A stretch of DNA of 33,045 nucleotides from an uncultured Eubacteriales bacterium (GTDB taxonomy: Bacteria; Bacillota; Clostridia; Christensenellales; UBA1242): contig USSZ01000009.1 of the NCBI GenBank assembly GCA_900557645.1, positions 1 through 33,045 on the forward strand, written 5' to 3'. Positions 16,501-31,500 of this stretch are shown piece after piece. Each line of letters begins with the position of its first letter. Position 1 is the stretch's first letter. Below the pieces are notes generated by a model that was given only the letters and a program-made list of their open reading frames with translations, ran no database searches and was not told where the DNA came from. The translations under genes and the position numbers were made by a program.

Positions 16501-19500
16501 AATGAAGATGGTCTTGATGGGACACTTATAGATTTTGCACCTGTTGCATCAACTACATTTACATTTGCTTATACAAATGGAAATATTTCTTTAAATGGAA
16601 GTCTTTCAAATATCCAAATAGATTCTCAATATTATTTGTTAGATTGGTATTTAAAAAATGGTGAATATGCAGGAAAGGTTGGGGCAACAAATTTTGTTAC
16701 TGGTCTTACTGAAGGGAAAGTTTTAAATGATATTATTTCTAATAGTCAGAGTGCTGTAAATGATCCTTCAATTACTTATACAAATGTTGCTGCTTTAGTT
16801 GTAAAAAGAACAGTTAAAGTTACATTAAATTCTGGCGATGCTGGTCAAGGACAAATTTATTATAATAGTGCATTTTGGGCAGAGCGACAAACACATGTTA
16901 TTTCTAATGGTTTAACACATGCAACTACCCTGCCTATTGATAGTGGAATATTTAAAAATTTAGGTTATACTTTTGTTGATTGGACTGTAAATTGGGGGAG
17001 TGGAGCAACTTCTTCAAATGTAAAAGATAATTTTGTAATTCAAGATGCAAACTGGGATAGTTTATTCGGTGGCGAATCAGTTCACTCTTGGATAGGATTT
17101 GCAACTGGTGATACAGGCAGTTCAACTTCAAAGACTTCTGAAGTTACATTAACTGCTAATTGGCAAATTATAAACTATACAATGGTTATTGATGGAAATA
17201 AGACAGTAACGTTCAATATTGGTCATGAACTTACTATGACTGTTGATGAAGATGCAAAGAATGGAATTGCTGATTATCTTATTAATGGTCAAAAAGTATC
17301 TGGTTTAGGACAAACAGGATATGTTGCCGTTTCTGCAACAATTTCTGCTATTGGTGGAAGTGGAATTGTAACAATTACAGAAGATGCTGGTTTTATATTC
17401 AAATCAACAGCGATTACTATAGATGATTTTAAGAAAATTTTGACAGAAGAATATTATTTCAAAGCAAATAGTCAAAGTAATCCTATTAATGTAACTACTA
17501 ATAGAGAAGCAGCAGACTATAAGATTTATATAGATGGTTCTTCTTCAAATTATTATTCTGTTTCTTGGAATGGCGATAATAATGAATTTGGTGGTTTAGA
17601 TAATACTGGTGTATATATTAATGTTACTTTTGATTCAAAACCTGAAAATATTCAAAAAGCGATAGATAATGCAAACCTTGTTATTACAAGAGAAGGATAT
17701 AGCATTGTCTCAACATCTTGGAAGAGAACTACAGGGAATTTGATTGATGTAAATAATAACTTTACTATTGCATCAGATATTCATGTTGTTCCTGTATGGA
17801 ATAAGACAAGCAACACAACAAAATCAAATCAAGATTGGGCAAGTGATGTTGGAACAAATAAAGTATTCTATCTTTATAATGAACACGATGTCATAAATGG
17901 AAAGATGACTGGTTCTAATATTGGCGATAAAAGCCAACCTGAAATTGATTATATTTTAACAAATGGTGAAAAAATTACTGGATTTGGTTATGAGATTACA
18001 TTTACTCCTAAAGATGGTGGAAATGTAGAAACATCTACAATTAATTCATTAAATCTTAATATTTCAAATTTCTTAAAGGCTGGAACATATCAAGTTATAT
18101 TCTTTATAAATGTTTCTGATACTTTAAGTGAATCAATTTCTTATACTGAAAAAAGTGGTGTTCTTACCTTTACAATGGAAAAGAATGAAATTGTATTCTA
18201 TGGCAACGATGTTCACTCTTACTATACTGGAACAACAGAATTTGTAGTGGTTAATGAAGGTGAAGGTGGAGTTAACAATGAATATGGTTCATTCCTTTAT
18301 AGATATGATTGGAATGGAACAGACCTTTCAGTTTCTGCCGATAAAATAGAGATTGGCGAAGTTGAAAATTATTTCCAAACAATGTCAATTTTTGAGTCAA
18401 GTGGGAACTATAATGCTGGTGGAAATAAATCATTAAAACTTTATTTGAATATAGGTGCACTTGGAAACAAATATGGCACAATTTATAGTGATTTATTTAG
18501 CAATGTTACAAAAGATGGAAACAACTACTATACATTTATGAATACTGATTCTGATAGTTTTGTTACTATTGAAAAGGCTAAATTTACAATAACATTTACA
18601 TCAGGTTCTGCTTATTATTTTGATGGTGTAACAACAATTGTTTATACAAATACAAGTAAAATACAGTTCAATTCTGGTGCTTCTACATTTACTTATGGAT
18701 ATGATAATATAACATTGAAACCTAATGCACAACCTGGGATTTATAAGGGTGCAGAAGATCATGCAACTGATAGTGCAAATTTTGATATAAATGGTCTATA
18801 TATTGAAGGTCATGAAAGTGATTTAGATAGCAATTTTGAATGGAATATAAGCAAAAACTCAAGTTTTGAATTATTAGATTCAAAAAATGCCATTCAATAT
18901 AATTATAGTCCTAAATATTTAACTGCCGTTTCTGGCAAGTTGGTTGAAGGGCTTGCAGATAATTATAAACAAATCTATGAAACATTATCTATTGTAGATG
19001 TTATGGTTAATGGTTCTGCTGTAACAATCCCTAACACTAATCAATATAGTTATAGTGTTGATAATCAAGTTCTATTTAGTTTTGTAAACAACAATACAAA
19101 TAGTTTAAAAATTTATATTAATAATGATTTAATTTCTTCAGAAACAACTTTATCTTTCGGTGTTCAAGTAAATCTTTCAACAGAAAGAAGCAAAACGTTA
19201 TCTATCCTTTCATGGGGAACTAGTTTAAACTCTGCTGATTATGAATCGCTTCTTGATTCTGTATTTACTGGGGCTAATCCATATATAGTTACGGTTGCGG
19301 CAAATTCAGAAAATAAAACAACTTATGCTGTTATGACAGATGTTGTTAAATTAAATCTCGATTATAATGGTGGAAAGAAAGACGGAAAAACAAGTGAAGT
19401 AATCTATCTTTCTGCTATGAATGGTAATTTGGATATTACAAATCCAACTCATGATTACCAAGGTTTATCATTCAATAATTATAGCAATCCAAAGACAAGC

Positions 19501-22500
19501 AATATTACTGTTACTGTCAGTGATGGCAAAAATGTTATAAAGGTTGTCAAAGGTGGTGGTGCTGAAACTTTGAAGGCTAGTTGGAATTTTGATAAGATAG
19601 TTGCTTCTCAAACTCAAACAGCATTAACCAAGAAAGCAAGTGTCGGAGGCTTTAGTTTAGGACTTAATGAATGGACAAATATTACTTATCCTGATAAAAC
19701 TACAAACAAAACTTATACACTTACTCATGACAGCATTAACTTTAATTTTAACAGCAATGACAACTCGTTCTTAATTGTTAATGCTAATGGTCTTGCTGAA
19801 GTCTCTATGAGTGGAGATTATGTTCTTAATGTTTCTGTAACTTATAACGATGGTGTTCAAGAGCCTCAAACTAGAACTCTAACCTATACATTAGATTTAA
19901 CTATTGAAATTAATACAATAGGTATTTCTAAAGATGATAGTCATTTGACATTCAATAATTCAAATCAAGAAGGAAATGTTTCTGTTGATGTTTATTTGAA
20001 TGGCACTAAAAATGAAACAATACTTTTAAGTGCTTTACCTATTAAAGACAATTCTGGGTCAGGCAAAGGTTTTTATGTAACAACAAGTTCTACAAAAGGC
20101 TATACTCAAATCAATCAAGCAGACACATATACTGTTACTGCTGTAATTGATAGTTCACTTACTGGTGTTTATACACTTGAAAGTGGAAAGGAAAGTATTA
20201 CAGTTGTCGTTGATCAATTTATAATTAATTTGAAAGATTATCAAGACCAAATTAATCTTTCAAAAGTATTTGGAACAAATGATCCTTCTCCTATTAGTGC
20301 AACTTTAACTATTAAAGAAAATGCAAATGATAGTGTTAAGGTTGAGTTTACCAGAGATTTAGGAAGTGGTAGTGAAGCAATTGGACAACATTTGCTTACA
20401 TTTAGCAAGATTTCTTCTGCAGATGATGAAGCAAATTATGATGTAAATACAGAAGGTTTTGAAGAATATTTTGAAATTACTGTTCCAGAGACAAAACTTC
20501 AAGTAAATCTTGGTGGAAAACTTATTTATACATACAATGGATACGTTCTTAATAATTTAACTGTTGAATTTAACGGAACAAATTATACATTAAAGGGCAC
20601 TGCTGGCGAAGAAGAAATAGAGATTAAGTTTGACATGTATTATATGGCAGGAACTTCAAGAGTTGAAATCCCAGCCGATCAAAAAGAAGTTTATGCTGGT
20701 TATGTTACATTTGCAAGTGCCAATGCAAACAAAAAAGCAGGAACTTATGATTTCAACGTTAGTCTTTCTACAACTGCTGAAGGTGGATGGAGTGGAGTAG
20801 AAATTGTAAACAAAGATAATGCAAAAATAGTTGTTGAAAATAGAACTATTACTGTAACTGGTGCAACAAAAACTTTTGACCAAACTAGCGAATTTGTTTA
20901 TAACAATACATCTACTGCATCAAATACTGCAACTTTAACAATAGACAATATTGTTACAGTTGGGGACATCACAGACCAAATTCAAGTTTCAGGAAAGTTT
21001 GCATCTGAACTTGCTGGTCAGCAAAAAATAACTAATATCACTCTAGATGGTGTTGGTGAATATGAAAATTATGTTCTTGAAATGACTGAAGGGCTTGAAA
21101 TTCTTGTAAATCCTTCAACTGAAACTATTGATGTTACATCTTCTGTAAATAGTTTGCAGTATGGTCAAATTACAAGTCAAACAAGCATATCAAATTTACT
21201 TACACTTGTTCCTATTAGTTATAACGGTGGACAAATAAATAATATTTATATTACTGCTGAAGGTTATGAAATAACTAACAAGGTATTCTCAAACGGAACA
21301 TATCTTAATGTTAATACATGGACTTTTGTTTATACTATGACTTCTACAAATTATACTTTTGGAGAAGAAGTAGGTAGTGTCGGACAAAAGTATACAAAAA
21401 CATATAGCCTTTCAATTACAATTAATCCAATCGCAATTACAATAAATAATGCACAAGGAAAAACAATCACAAAACAATATGATGGATATGCAAATGTTCT
21501 TGATAGTTTTGTTAAACAAAATGTAAATGCTAGCGAAGGATATTATACTTCAAGCGGAATTTTACCTGGGGATATTATCACAGTAGATAGTGCTGTTTAT
21601 GAAAATGAAAAGATTGGTAATGCAAAAGTTATTACTGCAACTTTAAGTGGTGATAACAATAACTATACAATTACACAAAATATTGTTGGTAATATTACAA
21701 ATGTTGCACTTATTTTCAACAAATATCTTGAAACAATTTCTTGGGTTGATGATGGAATCGATGAATTTGGAAATGCTGATCCATTAAACATTACTTACAC
21801 AGGAGATTTAGATGCTGTTATTAATACAATTTTAAGTGTTCCATCAAGAGCAACTAGAGTTGGTTATACTCAAACAGGTTGGACTTATAATGATGTTAAT
21901 ATGTCTTCAGTAGATTTTGATAAAGAAGCATTCCTTCAAGATGCTGTTGACAACAAATTAACAGGTATTACTATTGATGCCGTTTGGGAAATTAATCAAT
22001 ATACTGTTCAAATTGATCAGGGAGATAATACTGTTGTAAGTCATGATAGTGTATCGTTCCCTAAAACTGTAAATTATTGGGATACAATCTCTGATATAAA
22101 AGTTAATGCAAATGAAGGTTATACTTTTGAAAATGTTACATTAAATCAAAACAATGCAACACTTTCAATGACAGGTCAAACAACAAATAAAGGAACATTT
22201 ACTTTAACTCATATTACTGGAGATTTGACTGCAACTATTGTTAGTGAAGAAATTACTGTTAGAATTATCATAGATTACAATAATCCAGAAAGTTTCATAG
22301 TTGATACAGATAGTGCTGGTTGGACTGGTGGTGTTAAAGATAGAATTCTTAAATATTCAGAACTCTCATCTCAAGATTTGCCTGTTTTATATGTTACAAC
22401 TGAAAACACTTATGACTTTGATAGATGGACAAATACATCAGGTTCAACAAGTCTTGGCTCAAATATTTGGGAAAGAATAAAAAATGCTGGATTTGATTTT

Positions 22501-25500
22501 GATTTTACTCAAGACAATCTTGACGGATATACATTTAAAGCAAATTGGACTGAAGCAGAACTCTCAATTACTTTGAATGTTGGAAATAATGCCCAAGCGT
22601 CATTATATATGGATAGCACTAGTGGAACTAAATTAACTGCTGGTTCTGATGGAACATATAAAATTCACTATAATGATACAGTGGCTGTTGTCGTAAATAG
22701 TGATGATTGGTATAAATGGACAAATACGACTATTCAAGGAAATGTTGTTTCAATTACTGGTGATATTACTTCAAATAATCAAGCAACAGGAAAAACTGAT
22801 GGACAATTCGTTCTTAATACTATTCATTCATCTTTGACTTTAACTATTGCTATTGACGGTATTGATATTACATTTACAACTTCTTACACAAAACCTGCTG
22901 GGGCAGATATTATTGAAGGCAATGGAGATATAACAGGTGTATATGATGCCGATCAAGGAGATATAACTCTTGGAAATGTTATTGCTTATTATAATCCAGA
23001 GGCAGGAACTTATCTTCAAGACTATTGGATAAATGGAGATAATGAGTTTACTAAAAATAGTGTTGTTAAAAACCTTATAACATCAATTTATGGAAGCATT
23101 CCAACAGAAGATATTTCTCTTGAACTTATTGCACATTTTGTAGGTCAAGAATATACAATTACTTTTGATAAAGGGACTCCTAAGGTTGGGGCTGATGGTA
23201 GGCCAGTAGAGGCTGAATTTGTTGGCGATGACGCAGGAAAAGACCCTGTTACAAGAACTTGGATTTACGGAGATATTATTTCAAATATGCCAGTTGTTGA
23301 AGCACAAGGTCAGAATTATTCTTGGGTAAACAACAGTGGTGAAAGTTATGCTGATGGAAGTCAATTTATTACTGACAATCCAAGCAGTTCTTTAGTAATG
23401 ACTTTAACTGCAAACTGGACAGAAATTCATTATAATGTTCAAATTTCATTTGCAGGCAAAACTGATAAAATAACTAAAGTAACAGTTGATGATCGTGAAT
23501 ATCAAGAAAATACAAATGCTTCTGCGTTGTTTAACACTAATAAATCATTTGTTTTCACTCTTGAAACTGGATATGAAATTGATGCTGCAAATACAAAAAT
23601 ATTGACAGACGATCATATTGCTGATTATGAAGATGCAGTTTTAAGTGTTCGAGGAAATACTGTAACAATTAGAGGAATTCAAGGAAATATAACTGCACAA
23701 GTTTCTATTAAAGCAAAAGATTATACAATAACTATCCAAAAAGAAACTCCTGAAAATATTTCTAAAACATCTTTTGATGTTTCTTATGACCAAGATATGA
23801 CAGGATTCTTCTCGGGAACAACTTTTGCTCGTGATGGCTATTTGATAAATTCGTTAAAATCAGGTGCAAGTGATTTCGCTGTTTCTGCTGATGGTGGAAA
23901 AAACTGGACATTCAATGCTCCATTTGTTGAAGATGGTGTTTATAAAAACGATGGCGACCTTGTTTTAAAAGCATATTGGTCATCTCAAAATAATTATGTT
24001 GTTGCACAAACAGAACCAGTTGTTGGTCTTTATTTCAATGGTTCTAGTCAAAAAATTGCAAACAGCACTTTATCTACAACAAAAGGTGGCGAAACTGTTG
24101 CAATAGGTAATACTCTTGCAAATGGTGATAAGGTTGTTGATATTTACTATATGCTTGATGGCAAGAGATATGAAATAGAAGCAGATAATTCACTTCTTTA
24201 TAGAAATGTTTTGGCAGATAAAGACGTTTACATTGTTGTTGCTTTACATGATACTCTTGTTGATGGGACAAATTCAATTACTTATACTATTCAATCTCAA
24301 GTAAAGAAAGTTACACTTTCTCCAAGTGATATAACATTTAAAGATACTTCTCTTAAGACATATTATAGTGGAACTGAAAACTTCAATGTAACTGAAGATT
24401 TTAGTCAAGGAACTTGGCATTATGTAGATGATACTCAAATTACAGAACTTACATTTGCTAAAGTTGTTATAGTTGATGAAACTGGTTTATATAACGTTGG
24501 TGATAGTTACACTGTAAAATATTACTTTAATGCAACAGGTGAGTTTGACATTGCAAATTATACAGGTCTTTCAAAAGAAGGTTCTTATTATGTTTATACT
24601 ACAGATGAAGTTACTGCAACTATTGTAGCAACTCCAATTACTATTACAGTTTCAGGAATGGCTTTTGAAAATGGTGCAAATCAGGAAGTTATTTCTTACA
24701 ATATTGCAAAACCTGACTTTGTTTCAGGCTTTGATGTAGAAATTACATATATTGAAACAAAAGGAATAATTGCAGGCGATTATAAAACTACAGAACAATT
24801 TAACATCACAGGAACTGTTAAAAATGGAGCAGACGACAAAACTTCAAACTTTGTTTGGGTTATTGCAGGTTCTTACACTATTGTTTCTTCAGATGAGGCT
24901 TACAAGGTAGGAACTGATGTTAAATATTTTGATACTAAATCTATTGCTGATAAAGATGATATTAATGTTTCTTTAATTAAATATAGTTATAATGGAACTA
25001 CAGCAGAAATAAGTCAAGATAGAAACTTCTTTAACCTTGTTGCAGATGACAAACTTATATTCTCTGTTTCATCTAATGGAACAAATGCTCCTTTAATTCA
25101 AGTTGCAAATGGAGAAACTATTACATTTACATTTGAAATTGATGGAACTATGGCTGTTCTTACATGGACAGAAAATCTTCAAGTTGATTCTCTTATTTCA
25201 ACGTTAAATCTTCTTGATAAGGAAGGAAGTCGTGAATATACTCAAGAATTTAGTAATAAAGCAACTATAAATGCTGTTCTTACTGATTACAAAGCAGTTT
25301 TGTTAAGTCTTGGCGATAAAGGTGGAAACCAAGGATATATTTATGTTCAATTAAATGGTGCTACTGCCGAGGCTGTTGTCAGCGAAGAATGGACTGGATT
25401 TGAATTCGCAAGATGGGATACTGTAGGTAGTGGTGTTAGTGCTGAAGGAAATATTATTTCAGCAGGTGCAGATGCTAAAATTACAACAACAACAATTACT

Positions 25501-28500
25501 GCAATTTGGAGATTAGTTGCACCGACAGGTGATTCGGTTGATGAAATCTTAAGAGATGCAAAAGCATCTTATGACGGAATGATTGACCCTATAAATCTTT
25601 CACATTTACTTACAAATGGTATTACAAATAAGAATGAAGATGCAATTACTTATTCTTATAGTTGGCAAAAAGGCGATGAAGTTTTACATACTTCAGAAGA
25701 TGGATTTACAGTTCTTGCAAACACTAATTCTAATGGAACATACAAACTTGTTATTACTGCAAGTCGTTCTGGTTATAATTCTAAATCTGCTGAATTTGAA
25801 TTTACTCTTACGATAAATAAACTTACTATTACAAACGTTACTTTAAGTTCTGCAACATTTACTTATGCAAATAAGGATTTTGTTCCTGATATAACAGTAT
25901 CATTTGAAGGGGATAAATTAGGATTTGATAATGTAAATCTTGCACTTATGCTTAATCATAAAGATAATTTACCTTATTATTTCACATTGGCAGGATTATC
26001 TACAACTGAAATTAAAAATGCAGGAGAATATACTCTTACATTAAATCTTGAGCCAACAATATTTAATGATTATGATTTTGCTCCTTCAGTTACAGTAAAT
26101 CGTGCTGATTTAGTTATTTCTCAAACAGATGTTGAAACTGAAAAAATGGATAGCAAATTGTTTGGAGAAAATGACCCAGCATTTAGTTTTAAAAGAACTA
26201 TGTTTGCAGATGGAAATCCTGAAGAAATTACAATTTTCTTGGGTAGAGTTGCTGGAGAAGGTGTAGGAACTTACAACTTTAATACAGTTTCATCTTCTAG
26301 TGATGAAAACTTTAATGTAACTCTTAATGCTGATGGTGTAATCTTTACAATTAAGCCATCTAACTTTACACTTAATATAAAAATAAATAATATTATTTCA
26401 ATGGTTTATAATGGTGGAACTCCAACTTTTGTAACAGAGTATTCTGAAGAACAAGGGGCATGGATTATAAAAGTTGAAAATACATCTTCAACAATTACAT
26501 TATCTTACACAGCAGATGATGGAGAAAGATATCTTTCTGGAGAACTTTATAAACTTGCACTTGAAAACATTTCATTTGCGATGTCAAAAGCAATAGATGT
26601 TTCAAGTTATTTTGGAGAAAGTTTTGAAGTTACAGCAGGTGAAGGTGCAAACTTTACTACATTTAATGTTACTGGTGAGTTTGATATAACTCAAAGACCT
26701 TTAACAATAGTAAAAGTGGAAAAAGTATTCGATAGAAATAATTTAATTAATGATCAAACTATTGTTAGATTTAGCAATTTGATTCAAAATGATAAAATTA
26801 TTCTTACAGGTAACTTTGCTCAAACTGTTGTTGGAGATCAAATCGCTCTTCAAAATCTTGCTTTATCTGGTGCTGATGCAAATAATTATTCTATAGTAAA
26901 CCATGATTTCAAAGGTGTAATTACACCTAAAGCAGTTACAAATGTAGTAGTTGGTGTTATAGAAAGTAATCATACTTATGGAAATTTAAGTCAAAGCACA
27001 TTGCTTCAAGCATTTATTGATAATGTTCAAGGAGTTACTCTCTCAATAGATGGTGAAACTAATGACCTTACTAATGGTTTTGCAACAGTTTCTGGTTGGA
27101 CTGTTGAAGAACAATATTTATCAACATCTAAAAACCTTAAGGTTGGCAGAGATATTGTTAAAATTATAATATCTTCAGATAACTTTACAGGGCTTGCTGA
27201 AAATGGATATGAAGTTACACTTGTAATTCAACAATTAGAAATAGATTTATCAACAGTTGCAATTGTTAAAAATTATGATGAGACAACTGATATGCCAAAA
27301 GATCTTAATACAAATATTAACAATTATATCTTAACTGGTGATATCGTTCAGATTGATAAAGATGCAAGTAAGTATGCTGATAGTGGAGTAGGAACTAACA
27401 TTAAAGTTACTTTGGTTTTAACAGGGCAAGATAGTGCAAATTATAAAGTAAAAGATAATGTAACAGGTATAATTAATGAATATTCTATTACATTTATTGT
27501 TAATGCTACGACTGAACATAATGATCTTGTAAGTGATGGGGCTTTTGTTGAAGATGGTGAAACTCCTGTTGTGAAAGAAACATCTTTCTCATTCAAATAT
27601 CCTGCAACGATGACAGGGGAAGAAATCATTAAATCAATGAAATATCCTTCAAGAAAAGGATATACTCCTGTAGGTTGGAAATATCTTCAAGGAGAAGAAT
27701 ATATTTCAATTACTGCAGAAAATGTTATAGATTTATTAAAACAAATCGCAAATGATGAAACAAATATTGATTCTCAAATTAGTATTTATACTGTTTGGGA
27801 AATAGATAGATATTCTATTAATGTTTCTGGTAACAATATGGCAAAATTTGAGGTTACAGGTGAAAATGTTACTGGAAATGCAGAAACTGGTTATTCTGTT
27901 CGATACTTCTCGGATATTGCAATTTCTGTTGAAGGAAATAGAGGATATAAAGTTCGAGCATACAATATTGCTCAAGGTGATAACAAAGGAAATGACCTTT
28001 CTGATGTTGGAAACAATACAGGAACTGCAACTATCAACAAAGTTGGTTCTAATGTAAACTTTATTGTTACTTTTGACGAAATAGAAATCACTATAAATAT
28101 TGATGTTAATATCCCTGAATATACTGCAAGAACAGATAAAGAAAACTTAACTTTAACTTATAAATATTCAGAACTTGCTTCTCTCACAAAAGAAAATCTT
28201 CCATCTCTTACTGTAACCAATGGAACTTATTATTTAAGTGGATATAATTATAATGATGATATCGCAATCAATGATGAGACTTTGAAACAAATTATTGATA
28301 CAATCTTCCCTGTTCTTTCTAGTGATGAAGAAACAACATTCAAAGCAGTATGGACAGGAGAAAATTATACTGTAACATTTGATTCACAAGGTGGCGATCT
28401 TAGTGGAACAAATCCTATCAATGTAGTTTATGGAAGTGCATTTACTGAAAAATTCCCTGTTGCTTATATCCCTGGAAAGAGTAATATTTGGGTTGCTCCA

Positions 28501-31500
28501 GATGGATTAAGTTATGTTGATGGGGATATATTCCATTCAATCGGAACAGTAAATACTGATGGTGGATATAAGATTACACTTACTGCAGAATGGCATAACA
28601 ATCCTTATGATTTGACTCTTGAATTTAATGATAAACTTTCTATTATTACATCAGATGGCGATGCAGTAAATACTGGAGATGTATTTGAAATAATTTATGA
28701 AGAAGAATCTCTCACGATTATAGTTAATCCAAATCAAGGTTATATCTTTGATGTTGTAAATAAAGACACTTTCAAGGGAGATGTTGAAATTGATGGAAAT
28801 AAAGTTACTATTTCAAATCTTACTGAAGATGGCACTTTAACTTTGACATCTCTTCCAGATGATAATACATTATCTATTTCAATAAATTATATTGATGGTT
28901 ATACCGTAAAAGTTGATGGTGTTCCTTATGAAGATGAAGATTTGTCAAGAATTATAGCAAAAACAGAAAGTGAAGTTGAAATCACATTTAATGCTAAAAA
29001 AGGTTATGAATTTGATGATACATCTGCTTATTTAACAGGAAATGGTAATATAGAATTTTCAATTTCTGAAAATAAGAAGACATTAACTGTAACTTGGAAG
29101 AATTATGTTGATGATGCTACACTTACTGTTACAGGAGTTCCTTCTGATAATATCGTTACTATCCCTGACATAAGTTCAATGTTTGACTCACTTACTTTAA
29201 ATGGTCAAAGCATTAACACAAAGGGTGATACATTTACTATAAAAACAGCACAAACTCTCACTATAATTGGAAGACTTTGTTATGGTTATGAAAATGCAGT
29301 TATGACATCAACTTTACCTGAAGGAAGTATTATAAGCCAAATCAATAATTGGGTAAATGCTGATAAAGCATTCAGTTTCTCAGGTATTATCGAAAATATT
29401 GACGAGAATTTTGAAATAGCATTTACTGTTGATGAGCGAACTTATAACTTTGTTGTTATGGTAACTGAAGGTCAAGAAGAATTCGGAAGTATTGTTTCAG
29501 AAGCGAATGTAACTGCTAAATTTAATGGTCAAATAACGCTAGAAGAAAATACTCTTAGAGATGATTATATTTTTGCAGGTTGGTCTATAGCAGATACTAT
29601 TCTTTCTGTTGATAGCAAGTTTACATTAAATATTGATAGTTCAATTAAAGACTTATTAGAATCTTTTGAACATGATACAGAAATTTACATTTATGCAACA
29701 TATAAAGAAAAAATCTTCACTGTTTCATTCAAAGCAGGGAATAGAGGTGAATATACATTCTCTCAAGACGGGTTAGAAGAAACTAGAGTATATGGAACTA
29801 ATACTATTGTAAGAAATCTTAATCTTGGAAGTGATATCATTATTAAACTCAAAGCCGATGAAGGCTATGAATTTGATAAATTGTTGATAGATGAAGATGA
29901 AGCGACTGAAGAACAATATACTTATAATGAAGATGAACAAACCATTACAATTCCTGTTCCTGTAAATGATCCTATGACATTAATCGAGGTTACATTTAAG
30001 GCAAGTGAAGCGTATGTTTCAGTTCAAGCCGGTATTCAAATTAACTATGATGTAAACTTAGGTTCAAATGAAGGTGGAAATGTATACATTGCAAATGCTC
30101 AAGGAGAGATTTTTGAAGAAGACAGTGGTCTTTATCTTGACAATGGTGGAACTCTCATTGTAGGTGCTGATTACAAATTAAAATCATATACTGACGAAAC
30201 AATCTATTTTGTTGCTATTCCTAAGAGTGGTTTTACTGCTTCGATGAAATGTTTAAACAACCAAGTTGTTATGAATGAATACGATATTGGTGGTGTTCAT
30301 GTATATTCATTTAGTGGTGTTAAAGATGGAATGCAAGTTCAAGCAATCTTTACTGCTAAAGAAAATGATGTGCAAATTAAATATGTTGTTGAGGGTTCAA
30401 CTGAAACTGTAATGGGTGGAAGAATTGTTGTTGATACATCTTCAGCATTTGTATCTGCAAGCAGTAACAGCACACAAGATGTGTCTGTTGGAATTATTAC
30501 AGGTGCAGATCTTATCTTTACAGCAAATTCAGGTATCGCATATAACCTTGTTACTAATGAAGATGGCACATTAAAATATGATATTGAGTATTTAGGTGAA
30601 GATATCTTTGAAGGAATTATAACATCAGGGTTAGTGCAAGAAAGTGATATTATAATGACTGGATATTCAAATACTGCAAACTTTAATATTACAAATGTAA
30701 ATACAAGTGCAATCATATATCTATATGTTCAACCAAAGACATATAACTTGAAATTCTATGTTAATGAAACTCAATCTGTTGTTCTTGAAGATGCTCTTAT
30801 CTATGGCGAAGAGTTCTCAATTTCAGGCTTAACAGAAGAAGAACGTGGAATTATTTTCCAACAAAGAAGTGGCTTTACTCTTGGTGGATACTTTACTAAA
30901 CAATTAGGACAAGGTAAACAATATATTGATAAAGATGGAAATATCTTAAGTGCTTGGCTTGAAGATGGTTATACATACAATGGAACTACTTATGACCCAG
31001 ATGCAAACTTCAGTGTTATTGATAATACATTTACTATTTATGCCGCTTGGCTTTATAATAAATCTTCAATTACAATCAACTTTGTTCCAGAAGGTTTCGA
31101 TAATAAACTTTCTGATGTTGAAATAGATGATATAATCGTAAATATCAATAATACAGCATCTTGGACAAATCAGGATAATAAATGGTATGCTGAAGTAGTT
31201 TCTGGAACTTCTCTTAAAATTCAGGCTTATGAATATGAAGGATATGAATTCAAATATTGGCTTATTTCAGTTGATGGTGGTGAGCCTTCAATTAAAGCAT
31301 CAACATTTGAAATGACTTTCCCTCAAGGTAATTATGTTATAGAAGCAATATATCATCCAAAATTTACAATTACTATCGAAAACTTACAAAATGGTTCAGC
31401 CATTGGAGGAACAAGTTCATTATTACAAAATGGAGCAGTTGTTACTGGAATTAGTTATGACCCAGCACAACAAGTAACTTTAGAAGCAGTTGCTCAAGAA

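Noticed and set aside
30339..30716. 125-codon minus-strand frame inside the giant gene
   Set aside because: Shadow of the giant frame; no ribosome binding site, promoter or family similarity. Other short frames inside the giant gene were rejected for the same reason.
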